Counted from the stretch's first letter, positions 34,523 to 46,461 are shown. The stretch: 64,000 bases of DNA from Liopterus haemorrhoidalis (GCA_963971575.1 OZ020618.1:4094501-4158500); one strand, 5' to 3'. Notes: generated by a model not told the origin, from the letters alone. Translations and numbers: made by a program.

Positions 34523-35818
34523 CGAGGGTTACCTATTATGTTTTTCCAAACGACCACTAGATGGCAATATTGAAATGTGTCATTACTATATTCGTTTGAC
34601 AACAACAAATTTAACACTGATTTAACAATAACATATTTGACATTTGTTATTGTTAAATCAGTGGCAGCTTATAAATTGACTGAGTTGTTTGCTGACAGTG
34701 AGCGTTAAAAAAAACAAGTTTATGAAAAATGGATAATACTCGTGAAGGTTTTCGTTGGATGCCTTTTTACGATTTTAGTAAAGGTCTAACTCAACAAAAA
34801 TGCATAGATTCGCTTCGTTCAACTTTTGGTAATGAAGCACCATCAGAAAAGACTGTTTACAATTGGTTTGCAAAATTTCGTCGTGGTCTTGTGTCTGTCA
34901 GTGGTGAATCTCGTGAAAGTCGACTAAAATCGGTTGTGATTCAAAAAAACATCGATGCTGTGCGCAAAATGATTGAAGAAGATCGGCATGTGACTTACCG
35001 TGAGATAGAGACATCCTTTGGCATACCGTAAACTGCAATACATTCGATTTTGCATGAACATTTAGCTGTGAAAAAGATCTATTCCCGATGGAATCCGCAT
35101 TTGACCCAAGCTCAGAAAAAGGTTCGTGTTGATTGGTGTAAGGGAATGCTATAAAAATTCAACCTAGGCACTGCAAAATCCGTACACAACATCGTTACAG
35201 GTGACGAAATTTGGATGTATTCATATGAACCAGAAACTAAGCAACAATCCACTGTTTGGGTCTTACAAGATGAACCGAAACCCACAAAAGTTGTTCACGA
35301 AGCACTTGAAAATGATCGCTTGATTCTTTGGTTGTACTGGACATGTCGCAACCATTCCTTTAAAGGATCGGAGAAACAGTTAATGCTGAATGGTATACAA
35401 TAATTTGTTTGACAGAAGTCATCGACAAAATCAGGAAAAACAATCAAAAACTTCATCATTCTTCATGACAATGCAAGCTCCCACACAGCACAAACAATTG
35501 ATTATTTGAAGGAGAAAAACATCGAATTAATGTCTTATTGCACGTATCCACCTGATTTATCCCCGACTTTTTTTTGTTCCCCAATGTCAAACAAAAAATG
35601 CGTGGACAGTGATTTTCATCACTTCAAGAAGCTGTTAAAGCCTTCGAAAACTATGTTTTTGAGATACCAACTTCAGAGTGGAAAAATGTTTCGAGAATTG
35701 GTTACGCAAGCAAAAGTGTATAAATCTTAAAGGTGAATATTTTGAAAAGCAAAAAAACAGTTTGTTACAAAAAAAAATCATTTTTAGTTTCCGTAAAAAC
35801 TTAAAAAGTAGCCCTAGG
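34523..35818 (+). mobile_element. Full-length but dead mariner element
   Basis: Inverted repeats CGAGGGTTACCTATTATG (34523) and the imperfect complement ending CTAGG near 35818, TA-flanked. The transposase starts at ATG 34729 (MDNTREGF) and reads through QQKCIDSLRSTFGNEAPSEK (first helix-turn-helix) and EKTVYNWFAKFRRG. A stop follows at 35029-35031. Downstream segments have TGDEIWMYSYE (first Asp), IILHDNASSHTAQT (second Asp) and YPPDLSPTFF. At the last site the third Asp of the mariner D34D triad is gone (codons lost or changed between LSP and FF). At least two more frame breaks occur. The frames 34729-35031, 35215-35403 and 35506-35730 are all parts of this one pseudogene. Confidence 0.9.
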
Positions 35819-35820
35819 TA

Positions 35821-36500
35821 TTGCGAGGTAAGCACCCAAAACTTTATAGAAACAGGGGGAGGGGTCAATTTTGGTTTAAATTGGCAGTAATTGTACTCAA
35901 ATTCTAGTACAGACTTTTTGAACTGTCCGTTTACTTGTGTCTTCTTAATATATATTTATTTTCTAACAATTTCATTTTATTTCCTCGTTTTTCCTTCTAT
36001 TGAGGTCAATTTCTCTTAATATAACTGCCTATTTCCCTAAACGACATTTCTGTGGGTAAAGTTTTAAAGGAAAGTCTATTAAAAATTTTTGTGTCTAAAC
36101 AAGGATGTAGGAAGTTTTTGCGGGTGTATCTAGGAACTTAATTACGCTGAGGGGTTGGTAACAGTGTCCATTGTTTACTAATGGCATCAGTGTGGACCGG
36201 ACATGTTTCTATGTTACCCACACTTCCATTAATACAGTTGCCCAGTAAAACAACACGCATGGGGGAAACTATGTGGTGTAATAGAAAATCACGCTATTGT
36301 TAACTCTGCAGAGTAAACGAGAATAAATTTACGGGGATTTTTCTACAATTAAAATTAATTTAACGTGCCAGGAGTATTATAAAGATCTATTCAAAATTAA
36401 AAATATATTAAAATCATAGAAGTTTGTGTTCATTGTCCCAAAAAAATATTTACAGTACATAAGAAAATAATTTTTCTATACTAAAAAGAACAAAAAAAAT
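35821..36500. other. No gene seen
   Basis: AT-rich DNA between the mariner and repeat copy D; nothing recognised. Confidence 0.5.
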
Positions 36501-37687
36501 TGATGTGAAGTGTGAATTTCACACACATTTCAGGGTTTCGCAGGTATAAGTGAATAATGATTATTTGGGATGCCAAAGTAAATTTTATGTTAAAATATAT
36601 TTTTCTTTTGTTAATTTTAATTCGAATGCCTAATACCATTATGTAGGTTTCTAAATATGTGCAGTATTTTTTTTTTACATAGCAAGGTTCAATAAGATTT
36701 TGAAAATTGCGCCTATGGCTTCCATTGGTTGTTTTAGTCATAAGCTCCGCCCTTCCGTTTTCGTGTATTTATAGGAATATAAATAGCAGTATAGCAGTAA
36801 TATATTTAGGCACTAATATGATACAGACGTTATAACACATGACATAACATATATTTTATATATTTTATTTTTTTACTTGTATCTATGGTATTATGTATAA
36901 GTTACTTGGTTGTAAGTACAAGAGTATTCAAGTTTAACAATTTCCACTGGTTATTAAATTTACGCTTTTAAAAATTAACATTTGCCCAAATATAACTAGA
37001 ATTTTGAAAAAATAATTTAAACAAATAAAAATGCAAAAATAACAAAAAATGAAATTGCCTCGAGGCCGGATTGAACTCGAGTTTGCAAATTAGAACGCCA
37101 GTATTCTAAGCATTACACCATCAAAGCACTCTATTTACTGTACTACATAATATCTTTAAATATTTTACATGGTCAAGCAAAAAACACAAAAAATGCGTTA
37201 TTTTCCGAAAACATAATCTGATCAAAAATTCCTGTTGTACTATTCCGGTTCACACAAATGTACATTACTTAGAATATTTTCAGATTTTTAGTTTAAACCA
37301 TATGGGCTACAGGGTGTGGGACAAAAAATGTTTTGCACAATTTTGGCAAAAATCGCGTCAAAATAATTTATTTTGCAAAAATAAAATTTTGATCGTTAAT
37401 CTACGTACTAAGGGCTTTCATTTGATACTCTACTCAGAATTTAAAAAAAATATTTTTTTTTTTTGGTGAGCACATATTTGTTTATATTTTTCGGGGGATA
37501 TGTTTTTTAGATGTTTTGGTATTTTTCCTATGTGCGGGTCAACGAGTTGTATAAGCATGCCAAATTTGAACTCTCTAGGTTTAGCCGTTTGGCTACAATT
37601 TTTACCGAACAGACAGACAGACAGATAGACAGACGACAAAATGACGGTATAAGGGTTATTTGGTCATACCCTACAAAACCCTAAAAA
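36501..37687 (-). mobile_element. Helentron-like (HINE-like) repeat, copy D
   Basis: Minus orientation. The plus strand starts TGATGTGAAGTGTGAATTTC (hairpin end) and finishes ACAAAACCCTAAAAA. It shares with copy B both the type-alpha tRNA-like module and a ~160-bp segment (36765-36930) containing TATAGCAGTAATATATTTAG. The microsatellite is short (37609-37634). Confidence 0.8.
37057..37124 (-). other. tRNA-like module, type alpha (in repeat copy D)
   Basis: The minus reading has GATGGTGTAATGCTTAGAAT (A box) and GAGTTCAATCCGGCCTCG (B box), close to the module in copy B. Confidence 0.6.
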
Positions 37688-38765
37688 CGCGAAGTTCTGA
37701 AATGTATCGCTCCCCATATTTTTTCACGTGTTAGCTGCAATCTTCAGTCTGTTTTGTGTGATATACTTCTTCAGCAACACTAGTAAGTTGGGGATGAAAT
37801 ATTTTTATGAGTTAAAAACTAAAAGTAATAAAGAATATATAAAATGGTCCTTGCTTGATTTCATTTAAAATTCAGACTTGCTATTAAAACTTTAAAGTTA
37901 CCATTAAAAATTTTGTATGCGTTTTTGAGTTTACTTATTCATTAAAACGGCTCTTTCGTATATTTAATGTTTAAAATTAAATTTAAAACAGCACACCCCC
38001 TAGCGAGAATTGAGATATATTACTTTACATTATTTAATAAACAACTTTTAATGTCCCTAAAAATAAAAAAGAACCAATTGAGAAGTTCAAATTTTGACTT
38101 AAGGAATTATAAGTAATTACTTATCCTGTTACGCTATTTTATGATTTAATTAAATTTTTATACTTTTATTTTATGCTTTATATCATTTTGTACAGGATTA
38201 TACAAGTTGCATAGGCTGTATTGGGGTGGCAAATTTTATTCATGTTTAAACGCGTTTTCAATAAAATTAAAAAAACTACAATTTTATAAATTATTTTGTG
38301 ATGTAAGGGTACAAGCACGTAGAAAGATTATTTCCTATCCGGTTTATCGGTACCTATCAGCGTTTGTTGTCGGCTCTTGTTAATACCGGTTAGTGCACAC
38401 GTATAAAGATAGTTACCGACGCCGTTTTTTTTTTTTTTAAGGCAGAAGGCTCGCGAAAAATCTGTATGGTTGGTTAACCGTACGTTAGGTTAGGTAACAC
38501 CCAAGAGAGCTGTTAAACCCTAATAGAAAGGTCCGAAGACGTTTGAATTTCTTTATTAAAAAATTACTTGGTTTACAATTAATAATCCTGTATCTGATCT
38601 AAACGTAATTTCTGCAAACTAGATGTTGTAAAACAAATTCATAACAAAATATTAATATTTATTCTACAGATAAGTATTTGTAATTGCATGTAATTCGCTA
38701 AATCAGAGATATATTTTTAATATCTAACAAATATAAGTGGTTCGTTACAAATTAAATTAAAAAAA
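37688..38765. other. No gene seen
   Basis: AT-rich DNA with one poly-T run at 38427; nothing recognised. Confidence 0.5.
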
Positions 38766-39904
38766 TATGTGAAGTGAGAATTTTCACACATTTCAGGGTT
38801 TTGTAGGTATTAAATAAGTGTAACATAATACTGGATGTCTAGGAATATTCGTTCTATAATCATATCAAAATCAACAGTTTATTAATAATAATTTTTATTC
38901 GTTATTTGAGTACTAAAGGCTTCCATTTAATTTTTAAACAAAATCTAAATAATATGCGAAAATTTCGACACAATAAAATTTAAATTAAAAAGTCCAAGCG
39001 TTTGTTTTTCTGCATTTGCTTCGTATTCAAATCTTCATCAAATTAACAAGACGTTTATAAATAATAAGCAATAAAAAATTAGTAAATAATTTAATTTTTT
39101 TCAATTTCAGAAGCGTATTGTGTTATTTGTCTTATAAGTATACTAGCGTCGTCGAATCAGTGCAGTTACGTCACACGACGTAACAAACAATTGCATTGTT
39201 CCAAATAATACATTCGTTTGTTTCGTATTGTGACGTAACTGCACTGATTCGCCGACGCTAATATATTTCACTACTATGCAACTGTTGAAAAAATTTTATA
39301 TTTTTAATTTAAAAAAAAGACACACACTACCTTGCCCATAAATATAGAAAAAAAACATTATTAGCCATAATTTAACTATGAATAAAAAAAATAGCTAATT
39401 TTGTCAAAAACACAAAACCTGTAATATTTTTCAGAAAAGAAATCTCATAAAAAATTCTTCTCGTACGTTTCAAGATTAGATCAATGTACATAGTTTAAAA
39501 TTTGTTCAGATTTTTAGTTTAACCTCTTTGCGTTACAGTATTGTTTTTAGAACATTTTTGGAAAATTCGTTTTAAAATAATTCTAAAACACTAATTTTCA
39601 TTCCTTAATCTACGTCTTAAGAGCTTCTTTTTTATATCAAAGACTTGTATAAGCATGCCAAATTTCAACTTTCTATGTTCAACCATTTGGCTACAATTTT
39701 TACCGTACATATATAAAGACAGATAGACAGACAGACACAAATAGACAGACAGACAAAAACAGACAGACAGACACAAACAGACAGACAGACATACATACAT
39801 ACAAACAGACAGGCAGACAGACACACAGACAGAGACACAGTGAAACAGACAAATTTTTTACGTTATAAGAATTTTTAGGTGGTCATACCCACAAAACTCT
39901 AAAA
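38766..39904 (-). mobile_element. Old, diverged Helentron-like copy F/G
   Basis: The left end at 38766-38822 has the hairpin and subterminal repeat (TTCACACATTTCAGGGTTTT). The right part from about 39400 to 39904 has AAGCATGCCAAATTTCAACT, the TTTGGCTACAATTTTTACCG word, a long degenerate CAGA/ACAG array (39717-39840) and CATACCCACAAAACTCTAAA at the end. The middle is too diverged to align by eye and contains a MITE (39144-39260). Treating both ends as one old copy is an inference from their order, orientation and total length. Confidence 0.6.
39144..39260. mobile_element. 117-bp palindromic MITE
   Basis: Begins TAGCGTCGTCGAATCAGTGC and ends with the near-complement GATTCGCCGACGCTA. The arms are about 35 bp with 2-4 differences, and the loop contains GGAACAATGCAAT-type text in reverse. 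Half of another copy is at 11302-11378. The target duplication is unclear (possibly TA or TATA). Confidence 0.8.
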
Positions 39905-40853
39905 ATCAACAAAATATATAAAAAAAGACTGCCAACTTCTTGTAAGCTAGTAAATAATGTTTGTAAGATACCTTTTTATGCGCTTGGTGTATTGGTTTTG
40001 CCTAATCAAAAGGCCCACACCTTTTGCTGCCTCTTCTACTCTAAGGAAAACTGATCTGAGTTCCTTTAAATTCAATAAAATGACAACAATGTCATTGGAG
40101 CGCATTGATATCCTCGTATAAAATGGCAATTGTTGTCTATTTTAACCTCGTATCTCTTATAGTTTTTGAGATAACAACAGCGGACAAATTAAAATAAACT
40201 AATATTTTTTTATAAATTTATTATTAAATTATTTGTTATTTTTTTTGTTAATTTCCATGAAATCTAATTACAAAAACCTGATCACTAACTAAATTTGAAA
40301 GTTTGAAATAAATGATGATTGATAGCAAATTAGGGACACTCCTACGTTGACAAGTGACAAGTCCCCTTGTATTCTATACGTGTTACAGACATGTACAAGC
40401 CAGCCTGGTCAAAGGATCCTTATAGTGACAGGACACAGTCGTCAATCATCGGTAAACATCGCCTTAGAAAATCACGGATTAATGCTGTCGGAACTGATAA
40501 GATCAGGGGAAGAAAACTAGTAATTAATTTTAGGGGAGGTTTTATTTAAATAATTAATGATAGGGGATGATAACGAAATATCTTAATAAGGTGAAGATAT
40601 ATAGCTTAAACATAGTTTACTGGTAATTACCTAGTTTATATAACATTAATTTTCATACAGCTTTCATTTTTGTCCATTCCCGAACGCCTCTCATATTTTC
40701 TTACATACTTTCTTGTCGACCAGTCGATACCAGTTTCTAACTGCTAAGTTTTTTATATCAATCAACCATTTTGAGTTCTATCAACACTGCTTTGGAAATT
40801 CTTGGACGTCAGTGAACCATTTGTCCAACGGTTAGTGTCTTGCCTATTTACAC
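39905..40853. other. No gene seen
   Basis: Contains small frames (39947-40129, 40367-40549) without recognised motifs. Confidence 0.45.
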
Positions 40854-41251
40854 CAGCGTTTCCCAACCGCTGGTCCTCCGACTGGTATCGGTCCGTGAGA
40901 TTTTATTGCCGGTCCACAAGATTTTGTTATAAAATATCCGGGTTTGTAGTTTGGAGGGCAGGACATTTTTTATTTGCTCATCACTTACATTTTGGAGGTG
41001 AAGACCTTATTTTTTACTCATCACTTATATTTTGGAGGTGAAGACCTTTTTCTTTTGCTCAGCACTTGCATTTTGGATGTGAAGACTTTTTTCTTTGGTT
41101 AACACTTATATTTTGTACGTGAAGAACTTTTTTTATTTTGCTTATTAGTTGTAATAATTTTGCAATACACATTACTTTCTAAACTTGCCAGTTCGAAATT
41201 TTTTTCTAGGTCGCTTGCAGGTCCGCCTTGAAAATAGGTTGGGAAACGCTG
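40854..41251. mobile_element. hAT MITE, 398 bp, with internal hairpin/T-run repeats
   Basis: Terminal inverted repeats CAGCGTTTCCCAACC and GGTTGGGAAACGCTG (exact complements) are typical hAT ends. The flanking 8-mers ATTTACAC and ATCTACAT match at 6 of 8 positions, consistent with an old 8-bp target duplication. The interior (about 40963-41140) has four tandem units of a ~50-bp block: CACTTATATTTTGGAGGTGA, then AGACCTTTTT. Each unit carries a short inverted repeat followed by T residues. The frame 40802-41041 crosses the end and is not a gene. Confidence 0.85.
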
Positions 41252-41294
41252 ATCTACATGACTGAATGTTGTGAATGGACACAAATCTCAAATA

Positions 41295-41710
41295 AAATAT
41301 ATCACCTCAGGCGTACCACAAGGTAGCCACCTCAGGAGTACCCCAAGGTAGTCACCTTGGACCTCTTTTATTTAATATATTTATTAATGATATAAATAGT
41401 TGCTTTCAATTCTCTAATTTCCTTTTATATGCCGACGATCTAAAAATATATCAAAAAATTGCTATCATACAAACTGTATCAATATACAATCCGACCTTAA
41501 TAGATTAAATGAATATTTAAAGTTAAATAAATTAAAAATAAATGTATCGAAATGTGCTTCTATCTCTTTTACAAGAAACAAAGCTTTTACTGAGTTTAAT
41601 TACCTCATCAATTATGTTAAGATTGCATTTGTTTCTTTTATTAAGGATCTGGAAACAGTTTTTGACAAGAAATTAATATATGACGTGGTATATCAGGTTT
41701 TCCCAAGTTT
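41295..41710 (+). pseudogene. Non-LTR reverse transcriptase fragment (jockey-like)
   Basis: The plus reading contains SGVPQGSHLGPLLFNIFIND and LLYADDLKIYQKI. These are the conserved RT blocks with the YADD catalytic pair, followed by INIQSDLNRLNEYLKLNKLK and KCASISFTRN. The resemblance is to jockey-type elements (family knowledge). The GVPQGS block is partly duplicated (about 27 bp repeated at 41302-41357). Frame breaks follow the YADD block, and no 5' or 3' element end was found. Confidence 0.75.
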
Positions 41711-42660
41711 GACTGTGTGCTCTAAGTATATTGTTACGAATACGTCCCTGTAAAAAACTATAAAATCCATGGGAAAAGAGAGCGAACTTTGAGAATTGCA
41801 GAGTTAACCCAAAAATACAAGAATTTTATAGAAAGAAAAAAGGTTCTTCATATATGGCGCACACATTTCGGCCGGAGGGTCATTCTTATTCAAGCGATTG
41901 AGTCAGTTCAGCGGGACAATCAAGGTCGTCAATGAGTCAATTCCATGTATAGTTTAATAAAGATTTAAAATCACAGCCAAATTCGTTTTGTATTTTACGG
42001 TAACCACGTAACAATAGGTACTCATTAACATATTCCAATTGATTACCGATTATGAATTGCCGGGTATCGGGGTTTATTTTTGTTTTCGCAAGGTTAATCT
42101 TTAAGTTCATCGTGCTTAGGTCTTTCACTTAATTGGAGCAGCATTTAAATCACTGTCACTTTCCAATGTTATTTTAAAAATCCTTCCAAATCCTAATATT
42201 GTCAAATGTTGCTCTAAGTAGTAAATATACTTGTAGTTATATCCCCTAAATTTATTGTTAGAAAAAGAGCTTTAGATTGAGAGTAAAAGCTTTGAGAGAA
42301 TAGAGTTGCAGTTTTGAAGTTTAAAGTGCGGTTTTCAGTGCAAAGAAACCTTACACGACCTAATAAAACATTGTTACCTAACATTTCGTTGATAACATTG
42401 CAACAAAGAGAGTTGTGAAACACCAAAAACAGATCCAGAGACTTGCTGCAAATTTCAGAGCAAACTATAAATGGGAGAACAAAAAACAAGTAGATAAAAC
42501 TGTGGTTTTAAGCCTTTATGAGCATTAAGGGAAGGGACAAACACCACATTTCTCATAAGTGTCTCATACAAAACTAACAATTTGAAATAAAATTAGTAAC
42601 ATCACAGTTTCAGCGATGGGGTATTTTTTAAATTTTTTTATTGTAATTTATGTACGATTA
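41711..42660. other. No supported gene
   Basis: Minus frames at 41937-42128 (a possible RT-like scrap) and 42214-42489 lack clear motifs. Confidence 0.4.
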
Positions 42661-42667
42661 TTAAACC

Positions 42668-42850
42668 TACAAATATATAAAAGAGAACGTCTATCTCTCT
42701 CTGCCTGTATGTCTGTCTGGATATCTCTCCACATGTCTGCCTGTCTCTCTGTCTTTCTGTGTTCACTAAAAAACGGCTGAACCGATTTTGATGCAGTTTT
42801 CGTCAGCGTAATTAAAATTTACCTAGAAAGGTTTTAAGCTACATATCATA
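42668..42850 (+). repeat. TCTGTCTG-rich block with a 'CGGCTGAACCGATTTTGATG' word
   Basis: A degenerate CTGT/CTCT microsatellite (42690-42760) is followed by AACGGCTGAACCGATTTTGA, a phrase found beside such microsatellites in many insect dispersed repeats (general knowledge). It is distinct from the Helentron-like family of this window. Element ends were not found. Confidence 0.45.
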
Positions 42851-44120
42851 ACGGTATGGCCCCAGAATTCTGATCAATTGAGAAATTTTTAGAAATAAGG
42901 TGGAAAAATATTACGTACGACACATTGAATGATGACTAAACTAGAAGAGACATATTGAAAATACATATAAATGAGAAACATTTAGGGTTTAATATTGCTA
43001 CAAAAAAGGCTGAGAGAGCATATATCCCAGACCGATATATAACTCAAATTAACATTTCTTTTCATTTTCCACGAAAATTATAACGTTTAGTTTGCTGTTT
43101 ATCATGGGTAATCACATAAAGAACATGATAATTAAATTTTCAAGGCATAAGGTCAAACGCTTTACGTAGCCGAGATTGACTTAAGCAATGAATGAAAAAT
43201 TACTTCGATGGCAAAAGTATTTACTTTAAAAAAAGATTCGGTCTATGCCGGCCAAGCGCGCACCCTTAATTATTCTTGAGAGGGGTTAGAAAAAAATTTT
43301 TTTTGAGGACTCAGTAGCAAACATTTTTACTTTGAGGGGCACATTCAATTACAAGACAAATATGTCTCTTGGAAACGTGTTTTCTGAGTTTTTGGGGAGG
43401 GTCAGTGAGTATACTGCTAGCTAATAATATTCCGCAATATGCTTCATTTTAATTTCTTATAAAATAAAGATCGTTTTCAAATCACCTAATTTTGTGCCAA
43501 TAAAATTTTCTCGTGTGCAATCACTGCCACGAATGTTTGTTTTAACTCGAAATATCTGATACTTAATAGAGCAAGATGGTGTGAGTAAGGATAGAAGTCA
43601 ATGTCCAAGAGAAAATGAACCTTTTTTGTACGTCTGATTAGAATTGTACTGGCGTACATAAAACCGTATCGAAGAAAAAAAGATTAAAAATCGTGAGATA
43701 AAAGGAAGAGCAAAGGATATGGGTAGGATTAGTAATTGTAGTAGAACTTGTAGAAAAGAATGTCTTTATGCCATGCGCGTAATAAGTTTGAACGGTACTT
43801 GGTTCGTATACCGGTATTTCGTTATAGTCGTTTCAGCGCTGCTTGCTGGCTTTTTTAAGCTCCGGTAAGACAAAGGGATTTAACTTCCACAACGGAAAAA
43901 ACTTTCCAGTTTTACTTTAACAAAAGATCTCTTCAAGCGACCGACAAACAAAAAAAAACAAAACAAATATAATAATAGTTCACTTCAGAACGATTAAGAC
44001 ACCAAGAAAATGCTTGGATTGCTTTGTTTAAGAACATTTTCACAACAGATCAATACCAGCTACTGTTTTAATAAATCTCATATAAATCTTGATTAGATGA
44101 GTTACGTCCGTAAGTTAGTA
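42851..44120. other. No gene seen
   Basis: AT-rich DNA; no recognised feature. Confidence 0.5.
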
Positions 44121-44439
44121 ATTATAGTTGAAGGTAATGGGATTCGGACCAGTCAGAAAATAAAAACAAATTTATTAACTTCGCTAACGTTTCGATTTTA
44201 ATTTAAATCTTCATCAGAGCTACAAAGATATATAGAAATATAGAATTATTAAATTAGTAAGTTTACATGTATAAAATTATGATCGTGTTCAAATTTAACA
44301 AGTCAAGTAGTTAAAATAAGCATTACAAAATTATCGGAATTTAAAATATAACATAAAATAATTATTATAAGCTTTCTATAATCTTAAAACTATTAATTAA
44401 CTCCACTCAAAAATTAAACAACCTACTGAATTTAATAAA

Positions 44440-44769
44440 ATGTCGTCAGTAGTCTATCACATTCCTTGTGGAGGATATGATTTAGGCTATGTTGGACAGA
44501 CTAAACAATATCTTAAAAACCGAGTATATCAACATAAAAATAGCTGTCAGGATAAATTTAAAAATAAAAAAGAAAACACGGCACTCAGTACCCATTTCTT
44601 CACCACTTTTAATTTTGAACAAACTAAAATCTTAGATAAAGTAGACAATCTCAGTAAAAGGTTGATTACTGAGAGCATACATATAATTCAGAACCCTAAA
44701 TTAGTTAACTTTAAAACCGACTCTGATAATATAAGTGCCATCTATTGTAATATATTAAAAAAATTCTAA
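44440..44769 (+). pseudogene. GIY-YIG endonuclease domain of a Penelope-like element
   Basis: An uninterrupted 109-codon frame reads VVYHIPCGGYDLGYVGQTKQ, then LKNRVYQHKNSC, corresponding to the GIY-YIG core (here in the YVG form) with the following catalytic Arg region. LITESIHIIQNPKLVN near the C-terminus matches the conserved acidic 'E' region. The upstream reading NSTQKLNNLLNLIK is in another frame, so the linker to the reverse transcriptase is frameshifted. The RT itself is missing. The first ATG is internal to the ancestral polyprotein and is not a true start. Confidence 0.8.
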
Positions 44770-45180
44770 ATCTAACATATTTCACCTAATAATCAAATTC
44801 TAATTTATTAATAGATAGCGTTACTTACTTGTTTCAACCATCTCAAACCCTTTTTCAAATTCATACGTGGCTTATTCATATGCTTATCTCTGAGTTCAAT
44901 AACCGGACAATATGATGTGTTCTTTATTAATTTTAAAATTGTTATTTTATATCGTGACTATTAACTAAGGTATTGTAAATTTAACATTGTTTTTTATTCT
45001 TTAACTCATATTTGATATGTTCTTATTATTTAATAATTATTTTATGTTATATTTTAAATTCCGACAATTTTGTAATGCTTATTTTAACTACTTGACTTGT
45101 TAAATTTGAACACTATCATAATTTTATACATGTAAACTTACTAATTTAATAATTCTATATTTCTATATATCTTTGTAGCT

Positions 45181-45231
45181 CTGATGAAGATTTAAATTAA
45201 AATCGAAACGTTAGCGAAGTTAATAAATTTG
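45181..45231 (+). ncRNA. Candidate hammerhead-like motif in the Penelope terminal repeat
   Basis: CTGATGA is followed by a possible stem II (GATTT/AAATC) and then GAAAC, the three core elements of a hammerhead in the right order. The next bases GTTAGC GAA GTTAAT could form a short stem. One extra A lies between CTGATGA and the stem, and stem I with the cleavage site could not be established. An inverted copy is at 44167-44217. Activity is unproven. Confidence 0.4.
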
Positions 45232-45277
45232 TTTTTATTTTCTGACTGGTCCGAATCCCATAACCTTCAACTATAAT

Positions 45278-46315
45278 CTCATATATATGCCATACAACAT
45301 TTAAATACAATTAAACAAATGCATTAACGACAAAATTATTTCGATAATCCACTTATAAATATTGAAAAAATGAAGTGAACTTTTTTCTAGAGTAATGTAA
45401 ATCTTAATACCCATAGCTTGCCTTTACTTTAAAATCTGAAATTAAAACAATGTACTGAATGTAGAAAATTTAGGGTTATGTTGAAAGTATGCAACTAACT
45501 TACGAGAATATTCTGCATAATTTTCATGACAGGCGTTGAACTCTGTCAAAGGATACCTGTGGAGATTCCACAAACAAATAACTTAACCCTACACACACAA
45601 AAACTAAAAAATTCTTTTCCTAGGTAGAGTAGAATTTTACCACATTCAGAAGTCCTCCAAATTATTTTTCAGTTGTAAATTCTTATCATGTTTTTGTCCT
45701 TTTTAATATTTATTTTTTTACATCTCTGTATTTCTCTTTATTTTAACTTCTCCGTTTGACTAAAGAATTTAATTTCAACTTTGTGAATGACATTTTTGTA
45801 AAAATCAACTTGGAATTTTATTTAGCAAATATTCGAAAAGGCAGAACTGTTGAAAGCAATATTACATGTTCATGTTTAAAAGATCAGCATTATACTTGCT
45901 CTCTGTCCGTTTTACAAAATGTTTATACTTTAAAAACTTCTATTTTTACATTTTATTAAATTTTAAATCGCTACATGTTTACAAAAAAATAAATTGGAAA
46001 AGTAAAATTGGATCCTTTTACTTAAAAACATTGCCTCCAAAATATGACGAAAAATATTCAATCTGTAGAAAAGTTGGGAAGACCTCACAAACATTTTTAG
46101 GTCTTAACATTTAATCAAAAAAAAAAAAAATATTAAGTTAAGTATACAGTACCTAGACAAAATATTATAACCACTTACAAAAACAACTGTTTATTAAAAA
46201 TGCCGACATATAATCATATGCTACTTTATTTATTTCTTTAACATATCGTGGATTTATTAAAATATAAGCTATTTTAAACATCTTCAATTATGTATTTTTA
46301 TTCTGAGACTGATTT
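45278..46315. other. No supported gene
   Basis: Overlapping short frames (45756-46114) have no recognised motif; AT-rich DNA. Confidence 0.45.
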
Positions 46316-46317
46316 GC

Positions 46318-46461
46318 AAGAACAAAAAGTACCGATTTTGTCCTGGCCAAGTAATTCGCCGAATATCAGTCCTATCGAAAATGTTTGGAACCTCCTGAAA
46401 AGACTTGTTTATGATTTAAATAAAACTAATAAACAAGTTTTAATAGATGATATTAAAAAAT
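46318..46461 (+). pseudogene. Tc1-type transposase C-terminal fragment, cut by a Helentron-like copy
   Basis: The plus reading VPILSWPSNSPNISPIENVW followed by NLLKRLVYDLNKTNKQ and LIDDIKK is the end of a Tc1-family DDE domain, with the last acidic residue in the PIENVW motif (family knowledge). The reading stops where the hairpin end of repeat copy E begins at 46462, so that repeat inserted into an already present Tc1-type element. Confidence 0.75.

Larger units (their letters stand above)
44121..45277 (+). mobile_element. Penelope-like element remnant between 247-bp inverted repeats
   Basis: 44121-44367 and 45031-45277 are inverted copies differing at only a few positions. The right copy, downstream of the coding part and in its orientation, carries CTGATGAAGATTTAAATTAA and ATCGAAACG, the signature phrase of Penelope-like terminal repeats, which are known to hold hammerhead-ribozyme motifs (Cervera and de la Pena's work, from memory). 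Between the repeats lies only the GIY-YIG endonuclease region. An inverted second terminal repeat is a known arrangement in Penelope elements. Confidence 0.8.

Noticed and set aside
41937..42128. RT-like minus-strand frame
   Set aside because: A short LKINLAKTK stretch recalls an RT segment, but there is no YADD or other block, and the neighbouring RT fragment is on the other strand.
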